A stretch of DNA of 64,000 nucleotides from Sva-07 sp963828415 (GTDB taxonomy: Bacteria > Actinomycetota > Acidimicrobiia > Acidimicrobiales > Ilumatobacteraceae): NCBI GenBank assembly GCA_963828415.1, contig CAWHEI010000009.1, forward strand, positions 496,001-560,000, in the 5' to 3' direction. Shown piece after piece: positions 16,949-25,874 of the stretch. The notes beneath the pieces were generated by a model. That model saw only the letters and a list, made by a program, of their open reading frames with translations. It did no database searches and was not told the DNA's origin. Numbering within the stretch: the first letter of the stretch is position 1; each line of letters begins with the position of its first letter. A program made the translations under genes and the position numbers.

Positions 16949-17677
16949 ATGACAGAAACCGAGATAGCTGGTTCGGTGCCGCTCCCGGCGCCGTCGGGTT
17001 CCGAACCCGTCCAACGCCCGCCCGAGGATCGAGTACCGGCCGATCAGCGAGTCGCCGGGCTCGACCGGCGGACGATCTGGCCGGGCGTGGTCCTGCTGAT
17101 CGTGTGGGCGTTGTGGGCGCATGTGATGCCGTGGATCAACGACCAGATCGAGGTCGACAACCCGATCATCGCCGGTGACGTGATCAACCTCGGCTTCGGC
17201 GACGTGACGTTCGTGCCGGCGGTCGGCTGGCAGCTCGAGAGTGGTGTGCTGCTCACCGACGGCAACGAGGACGCCGCGTCGGTCCCGTCGAGTGCGAGGT
17301 TGTCGTCGGATGTCGTGTCCTACACCGCCAGTTCGGGGAACTGGGACGGGACGGCGGAGGAGCTGGTCGATCAGATGATCGATGTCAACGAGAACCTGGA
17401 CCTGCTGCTGGCCAAGGACGAGCAGGGCAGTTCGGCGATCACGAATGCTGACGGTGTGCCGGGCGAGATCGTGTACATCGCCGGCGTGGACCAGGCTGCG
17501 TTGATCGCCGCGTTCGTGTTCGAACCGGTCGATGACGGGTCGGGTGGGACCACGGCACCGATCGGTGTCGAGATCGAAGTGGTGGGGACGCCGGAGAAGC
17601 TCGAAGATCTCGTCGAGGAGATCGCAACGATGATCGATTCGACCACGTATCGACCCGCAGGCCAGGAGGGCAACTGA
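16949..17677 (+). CDS. Single-pass membrane protein with extracytoplasmic domain, unknown function
   Basis: A 242-residue protein. A Pro-rich cytoplasmic N-terminus precedes one hydrophobic segment (IWPGVVLLIVWALWAHVMPW), then a soluble domain beginning VINLGFGDVTFVPAVGWQLE that ends near EIATMIDSTTY. The domain alternates strands and helices and contains a GTAEELVDQMIDVNENLDLL helix. Its stop shares one base with the start of the PrsW-like gene, so the two are co-translated and probably cooperate at the membrane. It could be a substrate or anti-sigma-like partner of the protease, but nothing in the sequence proves it. Confidence 0.75.
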   Translation: MTETEIAGSVPLPAPSGSEPVQRPPEDRVPADQRVAGLDRRTIWPGVVLLIVWALWAHVMPWINDQIEVDNPIIAGDVINLGFGDVTFVPAVGWQLESGVLLTDGNEDAASVPSSARLSSDVVSYTASSGNWDGTAEELVDQMIDVNENLDLLLAKDEQGSSAITNADGVPGEIVYIAGVDQAALIAAFVFEPVDDGSGGTTAPIGVEIEVVGTPEKLEDLVEEIATMIDSTTYRPAGQEGN

Positions 17678-18831
17678 TGACCGACATCGCAACACGCGTC
17701 GACACCGATGCGGTGGTCGCCACGCGTCGAGCCGTGATCGACGAGAGCGGCTGGGCCGCAGGGTTCCGAGTGATCCAACCCCGCAACTTCACGTTCTGGG
17801 TGATGGTCCTGCTGTTCCTGTCCGGGGCGTCGCTCACCTACCAGGGCTTTCGCTCGGCTGCGGAGGCCTATCCCGAGTCGTTCGCGCAGGGATTCGCATG
17901 GTTCGGCCTGTTCGCACTGTTGTTCCTGTGGCTGTTCGCCCGCCTGGACCGCTACTCGTCGATTCCGGCGAAGGCCAAGCTCGTCGCGTTCCTGTTCGCC
18001 GGGCTGGTGACGACGTTCGCGATGGCGGGCATCAACAACAACGCGTTCCGCTCGATCCTCGCCAAGACCGTCAGCATCGACTTCATGCTCACATGGAGCG
18101 CCGGCCTGACCGCTCCGTGGTCTGAGGAGATCGTCAAGATGTTGCCGGTCGTGCTGTTGATCGGGCTCGCGCCCAAGGTGATGCGCTGCGCGTTCGATGG
18201 GTTCATCATCGGGGCGATCTCCGGGTTGGCGTTCCAGGTGTTCGAGAGCGTGTCGTACGTGTACGGGTCGGCAGCAGCCAACTTCGGGCAGGCCGAGTAC
18301 GGCACACAGACGCTCGGCATCCGCACGGTCATGAGTACCGGGCACTGGACGTGGTCGGCGCTGTGCGGCGCCGGGCTCATCTACCTGATCGGCCGGCCGG
18401 CCGAGCAGCCACGCCGTGCACTCGGCGCCGGCCTGATTCTGTGGGCGATGTTCCTGCACTGGGTGTGGGACTCCGTGGCCGCGCTCACCGGCGGCGCCAC
18501 GTGGTCGATCGGCATCTATCTCCCGCTGTCGATCGTCGGCGTGGGGAGCTTCATCTGGGTCTACCGCCGCACGGTGGTCAAGGAGCGTGCCTGGGCGCGG
18601 GCGCTGCTCGCCGGGGAGGTCGATCGCGGCACCATCACCGCCGAGGAGCTCGACGCCGTCGTCGGCACCCGCAAGGACCGCAAGCACTACGTCACGTCAC
18701 AACCGCATCACCGGCGAGCCAAGCACGTACTCGAGGCGACCGGTGATCTCGCCGACGAGATCGCCAAGGCGTACGCCGTCGACACACCCGAGGTCGACCA
18801 CGCCCGCGCCGAGATCGCCCGCGTGCGCTGA
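17677..18831 (+). CDS. PrsW-family intramembrane metalloprotease-like protein
   Basis: A 384-residue polytopic membrane protein with about seven or eight helices. The PrsW family markers are present: SEEIVK (the EExxK motif) near residue 150, a Phe-rich helix AFQVFESVSY, a histidine in STGHWTWSAL and another in MFLHWVWDS. In Bacillus, PrsW cuts the anti-sigma factor RsiW; other members have unknown targets. The charged C-terminal tail of about 90 residues is cytoplasmic. It follows the single-pass protein at 16949 with a one-base overlap. Confidence 0.8.
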   Translation: MTDIATRVDTDAVVATRRAVIDESGWAAGFRVIQPRNFTFWVMVLLFLSGASLTYQGFRSAAEAYPESFAQGFAWFGLFALLFLWLFARLDRYSSIPAKAKLVAFLFAGLVTTFAMAGINNNAFRSILAKTVSIDFMLTWSAGLTAPWSEEIVKMLPVVLLIGLAPKVMRCAFDGFIIGAISGLAFQVFESVSYVYGSAAANFGQAEYGTQTLGIRTVMSTGHWTWSALCGAGLIYLIGRPAEQPRRALGAGLILWAMFLHWVWDSVAALTGGATWSIGIYLPLSIVGVGSFIWVYRRTVVKERAWARALLAGEVDRGTITAEELDAVVGTRKDRKHYVTSQPHHRRAKHVLEATGDLADEIAKAYAVDTPEVDHARAEIARVR

Positions 18832-18844
18832 CCGCATCCATCAC

Positions 18845-19324
18845 ATGTCCCGCGAACAATCCGCTCGTGACGCCGTCCAGGGGCTCATTCCCGAGGACAC
18901 GATCATCGATGTCGCACTGACCTACCCGCGCGACTTCACGAAGGCGCAGGCCTACGGCATGGCAGCCGGCAGCCTGATCGGCGGTGACGACTTCGTTGGC
19001 ATCGGCCTCGTCGCAGGCTCCGCGGTCGGCGGCAAGATCTTCACCAATCTGAAGGAGCTGCCGCCGACCATCGTGCTCGCCGTGTCCGACACCGCTGTCT
19101 ACACGTTGGGTCGCAACAAGATGGGCCTTGTCGGCGGCTGGGACAAGCTCACGAAGATGGTCAAGTTCGACCGCAGCACGCTGAAGACCGACGTGCGTCA
19201 GCGAGCGGTGACGCTCGAGATCACGCTGACCGACACCGAGCACGACGTGTCCGTGGAACTGGAGGCCAAGCGCCTCGGCAATCTCGGCATCAAAACGATC
19301 ACCGAACTGCTCACCTCCGCCTGA
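18845..19324 (+). CDS. Conserved-type small protein of unknown function
   Basis: A 159-residue protein. The first half has a Gly/Ala-rich stretch (MAAGSLIGGDDFVGIGLVAG) that could contact membrane or form a tight helix. The second half looks like a small beta-rich domain: TIVLAVSDTAVYTLGRNKMG, then VKFDRSTLKTDV and LEITLTDTEHDVSVELEAKR, resembling a PH-like fold. I do not recognise a named family. ATG 18845 comes 13 bp after the protease stop, so it is likely in the same transcript. Confidence 0.7.
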   Translation: MSREQSARDAVQGLIPEDTIIDVALTYPRDFTKAQAYGMAAGSLIGGDDFVGIGLVAGSAVGGKIFTNLKELPPTIVLAVSDTAVYTLGRNKMGLVGGWDKLTKMVKFDRSTLKTDVRQRAVTLEITLTDTEHDVSVELEAKRLGNLGIKTITELLTSA

Positions 19325-19364
19325 TCAGGCATTCCCCTCCACCCGCGACGATCGGAACACTTCC

Positions 19365-20108
19365 ATGACCACAACCGAACTCATGACACCTGCGGCGCGG
19401 GCGGTGAACGCCGTCAAGACGTACGGGTCGGGTGACACCGCCGTGCAGGCGCTCGACGGTGTGAGCGTCGATTTCCCGATGCACCAGTTCACGGCGATCA
19501 TGGGTCCGTCGGGCTCGGGCAAGAGCACCCTCATGCAGTGCGTGGCCGGCCTCGACCGGCTGACCTCCGGGTCGGCGTTCGTCGGCGACACCGAACTGTC
19601 GACGCTCGACAAGACCGAACTCACGTTGCTGCGTCGTGACCGGCTCGGCTTCATCTTCCAGCAGTACAACCTGATCCCGACCCTGTCGGCCAAGGAGAAC
19701 ATCCTGCTGCCGCTGACGCTCGCCGGCGCGGACGAGGACAAGGCGTGGTTCGACACCATCGTGGAGACCGTCGGGCTCCGCAATCGACTCGACAACCTGC
19801 CCAGCCAACTGTCCGGCGGCCAGCAACAGCGAGTCGCCGTCGCCCGAGCGCTCGTGCCGAAGCCCGACATCGTCTTCGCAGACGAACCGACCGGCGCCCT
19901 CGACTCGCGCACCGGCATGGAGATCCTCGCGTTCATGCGCAATGCCGTCGACCAGTCCGGACAGACCATCGTCATGGTCACCCACGACCCCCACGCGGCG
20001 TCGTACGCGAACAATGTGTTGTTCCTCGCCGACGGCCAGATCATCGACCAGATGCCGAACCCGACCACCGAGCGGGTCCTCGACCGCATGAAGCAGTTCG
20101 AGGGCTGA
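19365..20108 (+). CDS. ABC transporter ATPase, MacB/LolD type
   Basis: A 247-residue ATPase. Motifs are Walker A GPSGSGKST, Q-loop FIFQQYNLIPTLSAKENILL, signature QLSGGQQQR, Walker B DIVFADEPTGALDS and the switch His in MVTHDPHAA. The FQ.YNL.P.L...EN sequence is typical of the MacB/LolD/FtsE branch that powers permeases of the FtsX fold. It is followed 6 bp later by its permease. Such pairs export or extract substrates such as lipoproteins, peptides or antibiotics; the cargo here is unknown. Confidence 0.94.
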   Translation: MTTTELMTPAARAVNAVKTYGSGDTAVQALDGVSVDFPMHQFTAIMGPSGSGKSTLMQCVAGLDRLTSGSAFVGDTELSTLDKTELTLLRRDRLGFIFQQYNLIPTLSAKENILLPLTLAGADEDKAWFDTIVETVGLRNRLDNLPSQLSGGQQQRVAVARALVPKPDIVFADEPTGALDSRTGMEILAFMRNAVDQSGQTIVMVTHDPHAASYANNVLFLADGQIIDQMPNPTTERVLDRMKQFEG

Positions 20109-20114
20109 TCCGAC

Positions 20115-22628
20115 GTGATCAAGCTCGCACTGCGCGGCGTGCGCTACAACAGCGGGCGCTACATCGCCACGCTGGTCGCCATCATCACCGGCGTGGCGTT
20201 CTTCACCGCCGCCGGCTTCCTCTCCGACCGGGTGATCGATGCGCTCGAGGGCGACGTCAACCGCCAGTTCGCCGGCATCGAGGCGGCGATCGTTCCCGAC
20301 GACGAGGGCACGGGTGCCCAGTTCTCCCAGGACCTCCGTATTGCGGGTGACGTGGCCGTTCAGATCGCCGCACGTCCCGAAGTCGATGCCGTGGCTGGTG
20401 AGCTGAGCGCACCGATCGCGTTCCTCGGCGACGACGGCAAACCGTTCGCCGACGGCGCCACGGGTCGGCTGTGGGTCGACGACGAGGAACTGAACCACGT
20501 CGATGTTGTCGAAGGAGTGGCGCCGAGCGCCGCCGGTGAGATCGCCGTCGACCGCGGGCTCGCCGAGGACGAAAGTCTGGCCGTCGGCGAACAGGTCGTG
20601 GTGCTCACCTCGGCCGGCCAGTTCGACGCCACCATCGCAGGCATCACGGCGTTCGGGGGTTCCGACGCCATCGATCAGAACGGCACCGTCTCGGTGTCGG
20701 AAGCCTCGGCCTTCGACTGGCTCAATGCCGGCGTGGTCGCCTACGAGGACCTGTACCTGCGAGGCAATGTCAGCGAGCCCGAGCTGGTCGCCGCGGTCCA
20801 ACCGTTCGTTCCGGACGGCTTCCAGGTCCAGACCGGTGACGAGTTCCTCCAGGACAAGCGTGCCGAGGCGAGCGGATTCGGCAAGGCACTCAAGATCGGA
20901 CTCCAAGCGTTCGCCGGTCTCGCGCTGTTCGTCGGCGCGTTCGTGATCTACAACACCTTCAGCGTCATCGTGGCGCAGCGGCTCCGCGAGCTGGCGGTGC
21001 TGGCGGCGATCGGCGCCACACCCAAGCAGATCAAGCGCTCGCTGCGCTTCGAGGGACTCGTCATCGGGCTCCTGGGTTCCACGCTCGGCGTCGTCGCCGG
21101 CTTCGCGCTGGCGTACCTCTTGGTGACCGTCGTCGCGGCGATCGGTGTGTCGCTGCCCGGCAGCGGCATCAGGGTCACCCCGATCGTGGTGTTCCAGGGG
21201 CTCCTCTCCGGCACGCTGATCACGTTCTTCTCGGTGATGATCCCCGCGCGACGTGCGGCGAAGACCGAACCGATCGAGGCGCTGCGACAGGCCGCCGTCG
21301 AGAGTTCGACGGTGTCGCGCAAGCGCACCGCCTTCGCCGCGGTGCTGATCGCGCTCGGCATCCTCGGCTTGCTCGATGGCAGCGGCGCCGGGCTCGGCTT
21401 CGGCGCGCTCGCGATCTTCATTGGTGTCATCGTCGCCGGCCCGCTCCTGGCGATCCTCGTCAGCAGACTCTCACGTCCCATCGCCTCCCGGTTCGGACTC
21501 GAAGGTCGCCTGGCATCCGACAACACCTCCCGCAACCCGCAACGCACGGCGACCACGGCGAACGCGCTCCTCATCGGCGTCTACCTGGTGACGCTCGTGA
21601 CCGTGGCAGGGACGAGCATCAAGGACTTCGCCGTGGAGGAAATCGACAAGCTGACGGGCGCCGACTTCTTCATCGACAGTGCCGGTGGCACCATCGACGA
21701 CGACCTCGTCGCCCAACTCGTGGCCATCGAGGACGTCGAGCAGGTCACCCCGTTCCGACGTGCGGCCGTCACCTTCGAGGGTGACGCGTCCGCGATCTCG
21801 ACCGCCGACTTCGCCGCACTCGGCGAGTCCGCCGGCATCGACATCTCGGAGGGTTCGTTCGACGATCTCGGACCTGGCGGCATCGTGATCAGCGACGGTG
21901 CGGCTCTCGGTGGCTCGACCGACGAGGGCTCGGCACTGGGGTCGACCGTCACGATCGTCAACAGCGCCGGCGACAGCCTCGATCTCGAAGTGGTCGGGAT
22001 CGTCGACGCCAACATCGACGTCGTGTTCACCGGGAACTTCGTCGCAGCCGAGACGTTCGACTCGTTCATCGGGGTCACCCAGCCGTCGTCTGCGTTCATC
22101 GACGTGGCGTCGGGTGCACAATCCGACGTGGAGGATGAGATCAACGAGGTCCTGTCATTGCGGCCGGACATCTCGCTGACCGCCGGCAGCGCCATCGGCG
22201 CGTCGATCGGCGGCATCTTCGACTTCCTCATCAACGCCGTCAACGGCCTGTTGCTGATGAGTGTCATCGTGGCACTCATCGGCATCGTCAACACGATGTC
22301 GCTGTCGATCCTCGAGCGGCGCCGGGAACTTGGTCTCTTGCGCGTGGTCGGCATGCTCGACCGACGGGTGCGACGGATGGTGCGCATCGAGTCGGTGATC
22401 ATCGCGTCGCTCGGCACGATCGCCGGCATGGTCGTCGGAGCGTTCACCGGCTGGGCCCTCGTGAGGGCGATCAGCCAGTCGTCCGACACTGCGGTCCCGT
22501 TCAGCCCACCGCTGGGGCTGCTCGCCGTCGTGCTCTTCCTCGGCGTCGGGCTCGGATTCCTCGCGGCCCTGATCCCCGCACAGCGCTCGACCCGCCTCGA
22601 GGTCCTCGAGGCCATCCAGGCGACGTGA
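20115..22628 (+). CDS. FtsX/MacB-type ABC transporter permease
   Basis: An 837-residue permease with two copies of the FtsX/MacB unit. Each has a transmembrane helix, a large extracytoplasmic MacB-PCD-like domain (about residues 45-260 and 480-690), and a three-helix FtsX block (about 270-385 and 705-830). The first block carries LRELAVLAAIGATPKQIKRS and the second RRELGLLRVVGMLDRRVRRM, the internal repeat expected of fused permeases. It ends in the usual AAxxPA-RSTRLEVLEAI pattern. It starts at GTG 20115 and works with the preceding ATPase. Confidence 0.93.
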   Translation: MIKLALRGVRYNSGRYIATLVAIITGVAFFTAAGFLSDRVIDALEGDVNRQFAGIEAAIVPDDEGTGAQFSQDLRIAGDVAVQIAARPEVDAVAGELSAPIAFLGDDGKPFADGATGRLWVDDEELNHVDVVEGVAPSAAGEIAVDRGLAEDESLAVGEQVVVLTSAGQFDATIAGITAFGGSDAIDQNGTVSVSEASAFDWLNAGVVAYEDLYLRGNVSEPELVAAVQPFVPDGFQVQTGDEFLQDKRAEASGFGKALKIGLQAFAGLALFVGAFVIYNTFSVIVAQRLRELAVLAAIGATPKQIKRSLRFEGLVIGLLGSTLGVVAGFALAYLLVTVVAAIGVSLPGSGIRVTPIVVFQGLLSGTLITFFSVMIPARRAAKTEPIEALRQAAVESSTVSRKRTAFAAVLIALGILGLLDGSGAGLGFGALAIFIGVIVAGPLLAILVSRLSRPIASRFGLEGRLASDNTSRNPQRTATTANALLIGVYLVTLVTVAGTSIKDFAVEEIDKLTGADFFIDSAGGTIDDDLVAQLVAIEDVEQVTPFRRAAVTFEGDASAISTADFAALGESAGIDISEGSFDDLGPGGIVISDGAALGGSTDEGSALGSTVTIVNSAGDSLDLEVVGIVDANIDVVFTGNFVAAETFDSFIGVTQPSSAFIDVASGAQSDVEDEINEVLSLRPDISLTAGSAIGASIGGIFDFLINAVNGLLLMSVIVALIGIVNTMSLSILERRRELGLLRVVGMLDRRVRRMVRIESVIIASLGTIAGMVVGAFTGWALVRAISQSSDTAVPFSPPLGLLAVVLFLGVGLGFLAALIPAQRSTRLEVLEAIQAT

Positions 22629-22655
22629 TGGCCAGACGCCCCGAAGCGTCGCGCC

Positions 22656-23723
22656 GTGAGTGACCTCCGCGACGTCGGCGACGAGTCGCAGCGGTTGACG
22701 CCGGTCGGCTCGATCACGGAGTGGCTCCGTGAGACGTGGGCTCGCGAGCCGTCTGCCGACGAGCACGCTGCCATCGACGAGCTGATCCCCGAGGGTGGGG
22801 CCGAGCTCGCCGAGTACGTCGTTCGGTTCAGCTTCCTGATCGTGCTGTCGGCGTCCATCGCAGGATTCGGACTCCTGGCCGACTCGGCGGGGGTGGTGAT
22901 CGGGGCGATGTTGGTGGCGCCGTTGATGACGCCGATCACCGCGGTCGCCGGAGCCATCGTCACCGCCCGGAACAGCCGCTTGTGGCGCGCGCTCGCCGTC
23001 ATCGCGTGGGGGATCGTCCTCGCCGTCGCCGTCGGTTGGGTGGTGTCGCTCATCGCGGGCGGCAGCGTGACCGACGTGCGGGAACTCCCGAACGAGGTGC
23101 GAGCGCGCACCTTCCCGGGTCTGCTCGATCTCGGGATCGCGGTCGCAGCGGGTGCGGCGGCCGGCTACATCCTGCCGCGACGGTCGACCATCGGCGCATT
23201 GCCAGGCGTCGGCATCGCCGTCGCCCTCGTGCCGCCGCTGACCACGGTCGGCATCACCTTCGAACTCGGACTGTCGACCGAGGCGCGGAACGCATTCCTG
23301 CTCTTTCTCACGAACTTCGCTGCGATCGTCTTTGCGGCGGGCATCGCTCTGGCGCTGACCGGCTTCCGCCCGAGTCAGTACGCCGGTCCACGCACGCTCG
23401 GTATTCGGATCGCGGTCACGCTGGCGATCGTCATCGTCGTGGCCATCCCGCTCACGCTCCACACGATGACCACCCTGGAGGACGCTCGTCTCCGCCGTGC
23501 CGTCGTGGCATCGGTCGAGTCGTGGGACGACAACGTCCGGATCCTCGAACTGGACGCCGACGCGTCCGGCGACGGAGCGACCGTCGAGCTCCTGGTCGTC
23601 GGCAGCGGCGACGCACGCCCCGCGTGGCTGCTCGCGGAGGGGATCCGGGATCGGTTCGGCGGCCCGGTCGACCTGTCGCTGCGCTATCAGCGTGACCAGC
23701 TGTTCTCGGTGAGCGCCCGATGA
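22656..23723 (+). CDS. DUF389 membrane protein
   Basis: A 355-residue polytopic membrane protein. The core SASIAGFGLLADSAGVVIGAM, LVAPLMTPITAVAGAIV, LPGVGIAVALVPPLTTVGI is the DUF389 pattern (TIGR00341-like), with about six helices and a soluble C-terminal extension with ELDADASGDGATVELLVVG. The function of the family is not established. It starts at GTG 22656 and overlaps the lipoprotein gene by 4 bp (ATGA), giving a three-gene operon. Confidence 0.85.
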   Translation: MSDLRDVGDESQRLTPVGSITEWLRETWAREPSADEHAAIDELIPEGGAELAEYVVRFSFLIVLSASIAGFGLLADSAGVVIGAMLVAPLMTPITAVAGAIVTARNSRLWRALAVIAWGIVLAVAVGWVVSLIAGGSVTDVRELPNEVRARTFPGLLDLGIAVAAGAAAGYILPRRSTIGALPGVGIAVALVPPLTTVGITFELGLSTEARNAFLLFLTNFAAIVFAAGIALALTGFRPSQYAGPRTLGIRIAVTLAIVIVVAIPLTLHTMTTLEDARLRRAVVASVESWDDNVRILELDADASGDGATVELLVVGSGDARPAWLLAEGIRDRFGGPVDLSLRYQRDQLFSVSAR

Positions 23724-25006
23724 GCCGACCGAATACCTTGCTGCTTGCGGTCGTGCTCGGCTGTTGGGCGCTGGCGGCATGTGATGATCCGGCGCCGACA
23801 CCCGAGCGCGACGCGATCGAGATCTTCGGCCCGTACCGGGGCGCCGAAGCCGACAACTTCGCAGCGTCGCTGCGCGGATTCGAGGAGGAGACCGGCGTCG
23901 AGGTCAACTACACGGGCAGCGCCAACTTCGTGAGCGACCTACGTCAGCGGGTGGAGAGCGGGCTCGACTCACCCGACATCGCCGTGGTCCCGCAACCCGG
24001 GCTCATCGCCGATCTGGTCGATCGAGACCTCGTCGTCCCGCTGAGCGACGGCACGCTCGATGCGATCACCGAGAACTACGGTGAACGGGCGGGCGACGTG
24101 ACCCAGGGCGCTGCCGGCTACGTCGCGCCGTACCGCATCGCACTGAAGTCGCTCGTGTGGTATCGCCCTGACGTGTTCGCCCAGTTCGGCTGGGAGGTGC
24201 CGACCACTGGCGACGAGCTCGACGAACTCGTGGACGACATCGGAGCCGCCGGGATCGACATGGCACCGTGGTGCTTCACGATGGCCTCGGGCACGGCGAC
24301 CGGGTGGGCAGCCACCGACTGGGTCGAGGACCTCGTGCTGCACCGGGCGGGACTGGACGCATACGACCGATGGGTCGCCGGAACGCTCGAATGGAGCGAT
24401 CCGACGATCCGTGAGGCGTTGGCGACGTTCGATGAGCTCGTGGTCAGGAGCGGCCGCAGCGTCGGCGGTCTGCAGAGCATCCTCCAGGTGGACGTCACCG
24501 AGGCGAGTGAGCCGATGTTCGACGATCCCGCCGGGTGTGCCATGTACAAGCAAGCGAGCTTCGCGCAGTCGTGGTTCCCCGATGATGTGGTGATCGGTGA
24601 CGATGTCGACTTCTTCGCGATGCCAGCTCCAAACGCCGCCGAACCCTCGCCCGTGTTGATCGGGGCGGACGGGCTCGTGCAGTTCAGCGACGACCCACAC
24701 GTCGACGAACTCATGGCGTACCTCGTCTCGCCCGACGGTGGTCGCGAGTGGGCGGAACGAGGCGGCTACCTCAGCGCCCGGAGCTCGGTCGACCTCGACA
24801 CCTTCTACGGCGGGAGTGACCGCCGACTCGCCGCGCTGCTGCTCGACGGTCGCGAGCTCCGGTTCGACGCATCGGACCTCCTGCCGCCCGAGGTCGGTTC
24901 CGGCCTGCTCTGGGGCGAGATCACCGCGTGGATCGCGGGCACGTCGAGCCTCGACGACTTCGTGACCACGATCGACGACGCGATTGCGGCCTCCAGCGCA
25001 TCGTGA
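23720..25006 (+). CDS. Extracellular solute-binding lipoprotein (family 1, sugar type), no cognate permease nearby
   Basis: A 428-residue lipoprotein: a short signal peptide ends in the lipobox LAAC (Cys21), followed by IEIFGPYRGAEADNFAASL, FEEETGVEVNYTGS and DIAVVPQPGLIADL, typical of AglE/MalE-like binding proteins. The later region with YLVSPDGGREWAERGGYLSA is the family's usual C-terminal lobe. No ABC permease or ATPase genes adjoin it. Instead it overlaps a DUF389 gene upstream and a small membrane-protein gene downstream, each by 4 bp, so it may serve as a sensor or use a distant transporter. Confidence 0.85.
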   Translation: MSRPNTLLLAVVLGCWALAACDDPAPTPERDAIEIFGPYRGAEADNFAASLRGFEEETGVEVNYTGSANFVSDLRQRVESGLDSPDIAVVPQPGLIADLVDRDLVVPLSDGTLDAITENYGERAGDVTQGAAGYVAPYRIALKSLVWYRPDVFAQFGWEVPTTGDELDELVDDIGAAGIDMAPWCFTMASGTATGWAATDWVEDLVLHRAGLDAYDRWVAGTLEWSDPTIREALATFDELVVRSGRSVGGLQSILQVDVTEASEPMFDDPAGCAMYKQASFAQSWFPDDVVIGDDVDFFAMPAPNAAEPSPVLIGADGLVQFSDDPHVDELMAYLVSPDGGREWAERGGYLSARSSVDLDTFYGGSDRRLAALLLDGRELRFDASDLLPPEVGSGLLWGEITAWIAGTSSLDDFVTTIDDAIAASSAS

Positions 25007-25552
25007 GCGACGAGCCGAGGATCAGGCCGCAGCAGGCGATTCGCCCGGACCGGAACGACGCCCGCAATCTTCTCGCCGTCTGGTTCGTCCGTACGTCCTT
25101 CTACGGGCTCGTCGCGATCGGATTGCTCGGCGCCGTGATCTCGCGACGTGCGGTGGGTGACATCGGCGTCGACATCACGTCCTGGGAGTCGTTGAGTGCC
25201 GAGTTCGCCTCGCCGATGGCCGGTCTCGTGCTCGGGCTCCTCGCACGCCTCGGTTCGGGATTCGTGGCGTTGTGGCTGGCGTACCCGCTCGTGCGCTCCT
25301 ACGAGGTGGGTTTGCCGGAGCGGACCGGCTTGGGGAGCGGTATCGGAACGTGGCTCGACCGGCTCCAGCTGACTCGGGGGTTCCGCTCCTTGCGCTGGAC
25401 ACATCATGTCCGCCAGGTCGCACTCCAGCGTCTCGGCCCGTCGAGGCGATGGGTGTTTGCGGGTCGACCCGATCATGGACTTGGCGAACATCACGCTCTG
25501 GGTGATCGCCGTAGCATCGCTCATCTTCTTGACGCCCCGCTCCCTTCCGTGA
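25003..25552 (+). CDS. Small three-helix membrane protein, probable one-base frameshift
   Basis: Unknown function. The uninterrupted part has two hydrophobic segments (FYGLVAIGLLGAVIS and MAGLVLGLLARLGSGFVALW) followed by a basic FRSLRWTHHVRQVALQRLG segment. After GGG 25461-25463 the frame becomes low-complexity. Removing one G gives RRWVFAVDPIMDLANITLWV and a third helix ending ASLIFLTPRSLP at 25552, a tidy 182-residue protein. The GTG start overlaps the lipoprotein stop by 4 bp. I infer a sequencing indel; a genuine truncation is possible. Confidence 0.6.
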
Positions 25553-25874
25553 AGACACGTTCCCAGGGAGCCGGGGCCGCTCAATCCCGCCGTGGGGTGA
25601 TGGTGCGACTCATCGCTCCCGCACCAGGATCTAGCCGTTCTCGTGAACAACTTCGCCTCCAGTGCGTTGACTTGTTCACGAGAACGCTGGAAGCCCGCCG
25701 GTGACGGGGACGAGGTCGCCAAGCGCTCCATTGCTGCCGCGGTTCCCGTCCGTTCGCGATGTGTTGCGATCGGTCGCTTCCACAGCCTGAGCAACAGTAA
25801 TTCGCCGCCGACGGGATCGAAGCCGATCGCGGATGAGACATCAAGAGACCCCACGTCGCGGCCGATACCTCCAC
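25553..25874. other. Gene-poor 322-bp spacer
   Basis: No convincing coding sequence was found between the small membrane protein and the glycosyltransferase. The stretch holds the family D inverted repeat (25636-25686). The rest shows no clear promoter or RNA structure that I can support. Confidence 0.6.
25636..25686. repeat. 51-bp inverted repeat, family D, second copy
   Basis: Perfect 15-bp arms CGTTCTCGTGAACAA and TTGTTCACGAGAACG enclose a 21-nt loop, matching the copy at 14104-14154 in arm length, loop length and arm sequence apart from the inner two or three bases. The inner changes are compensated on both arms, so pairing is conserved. Confidence 0.9.
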
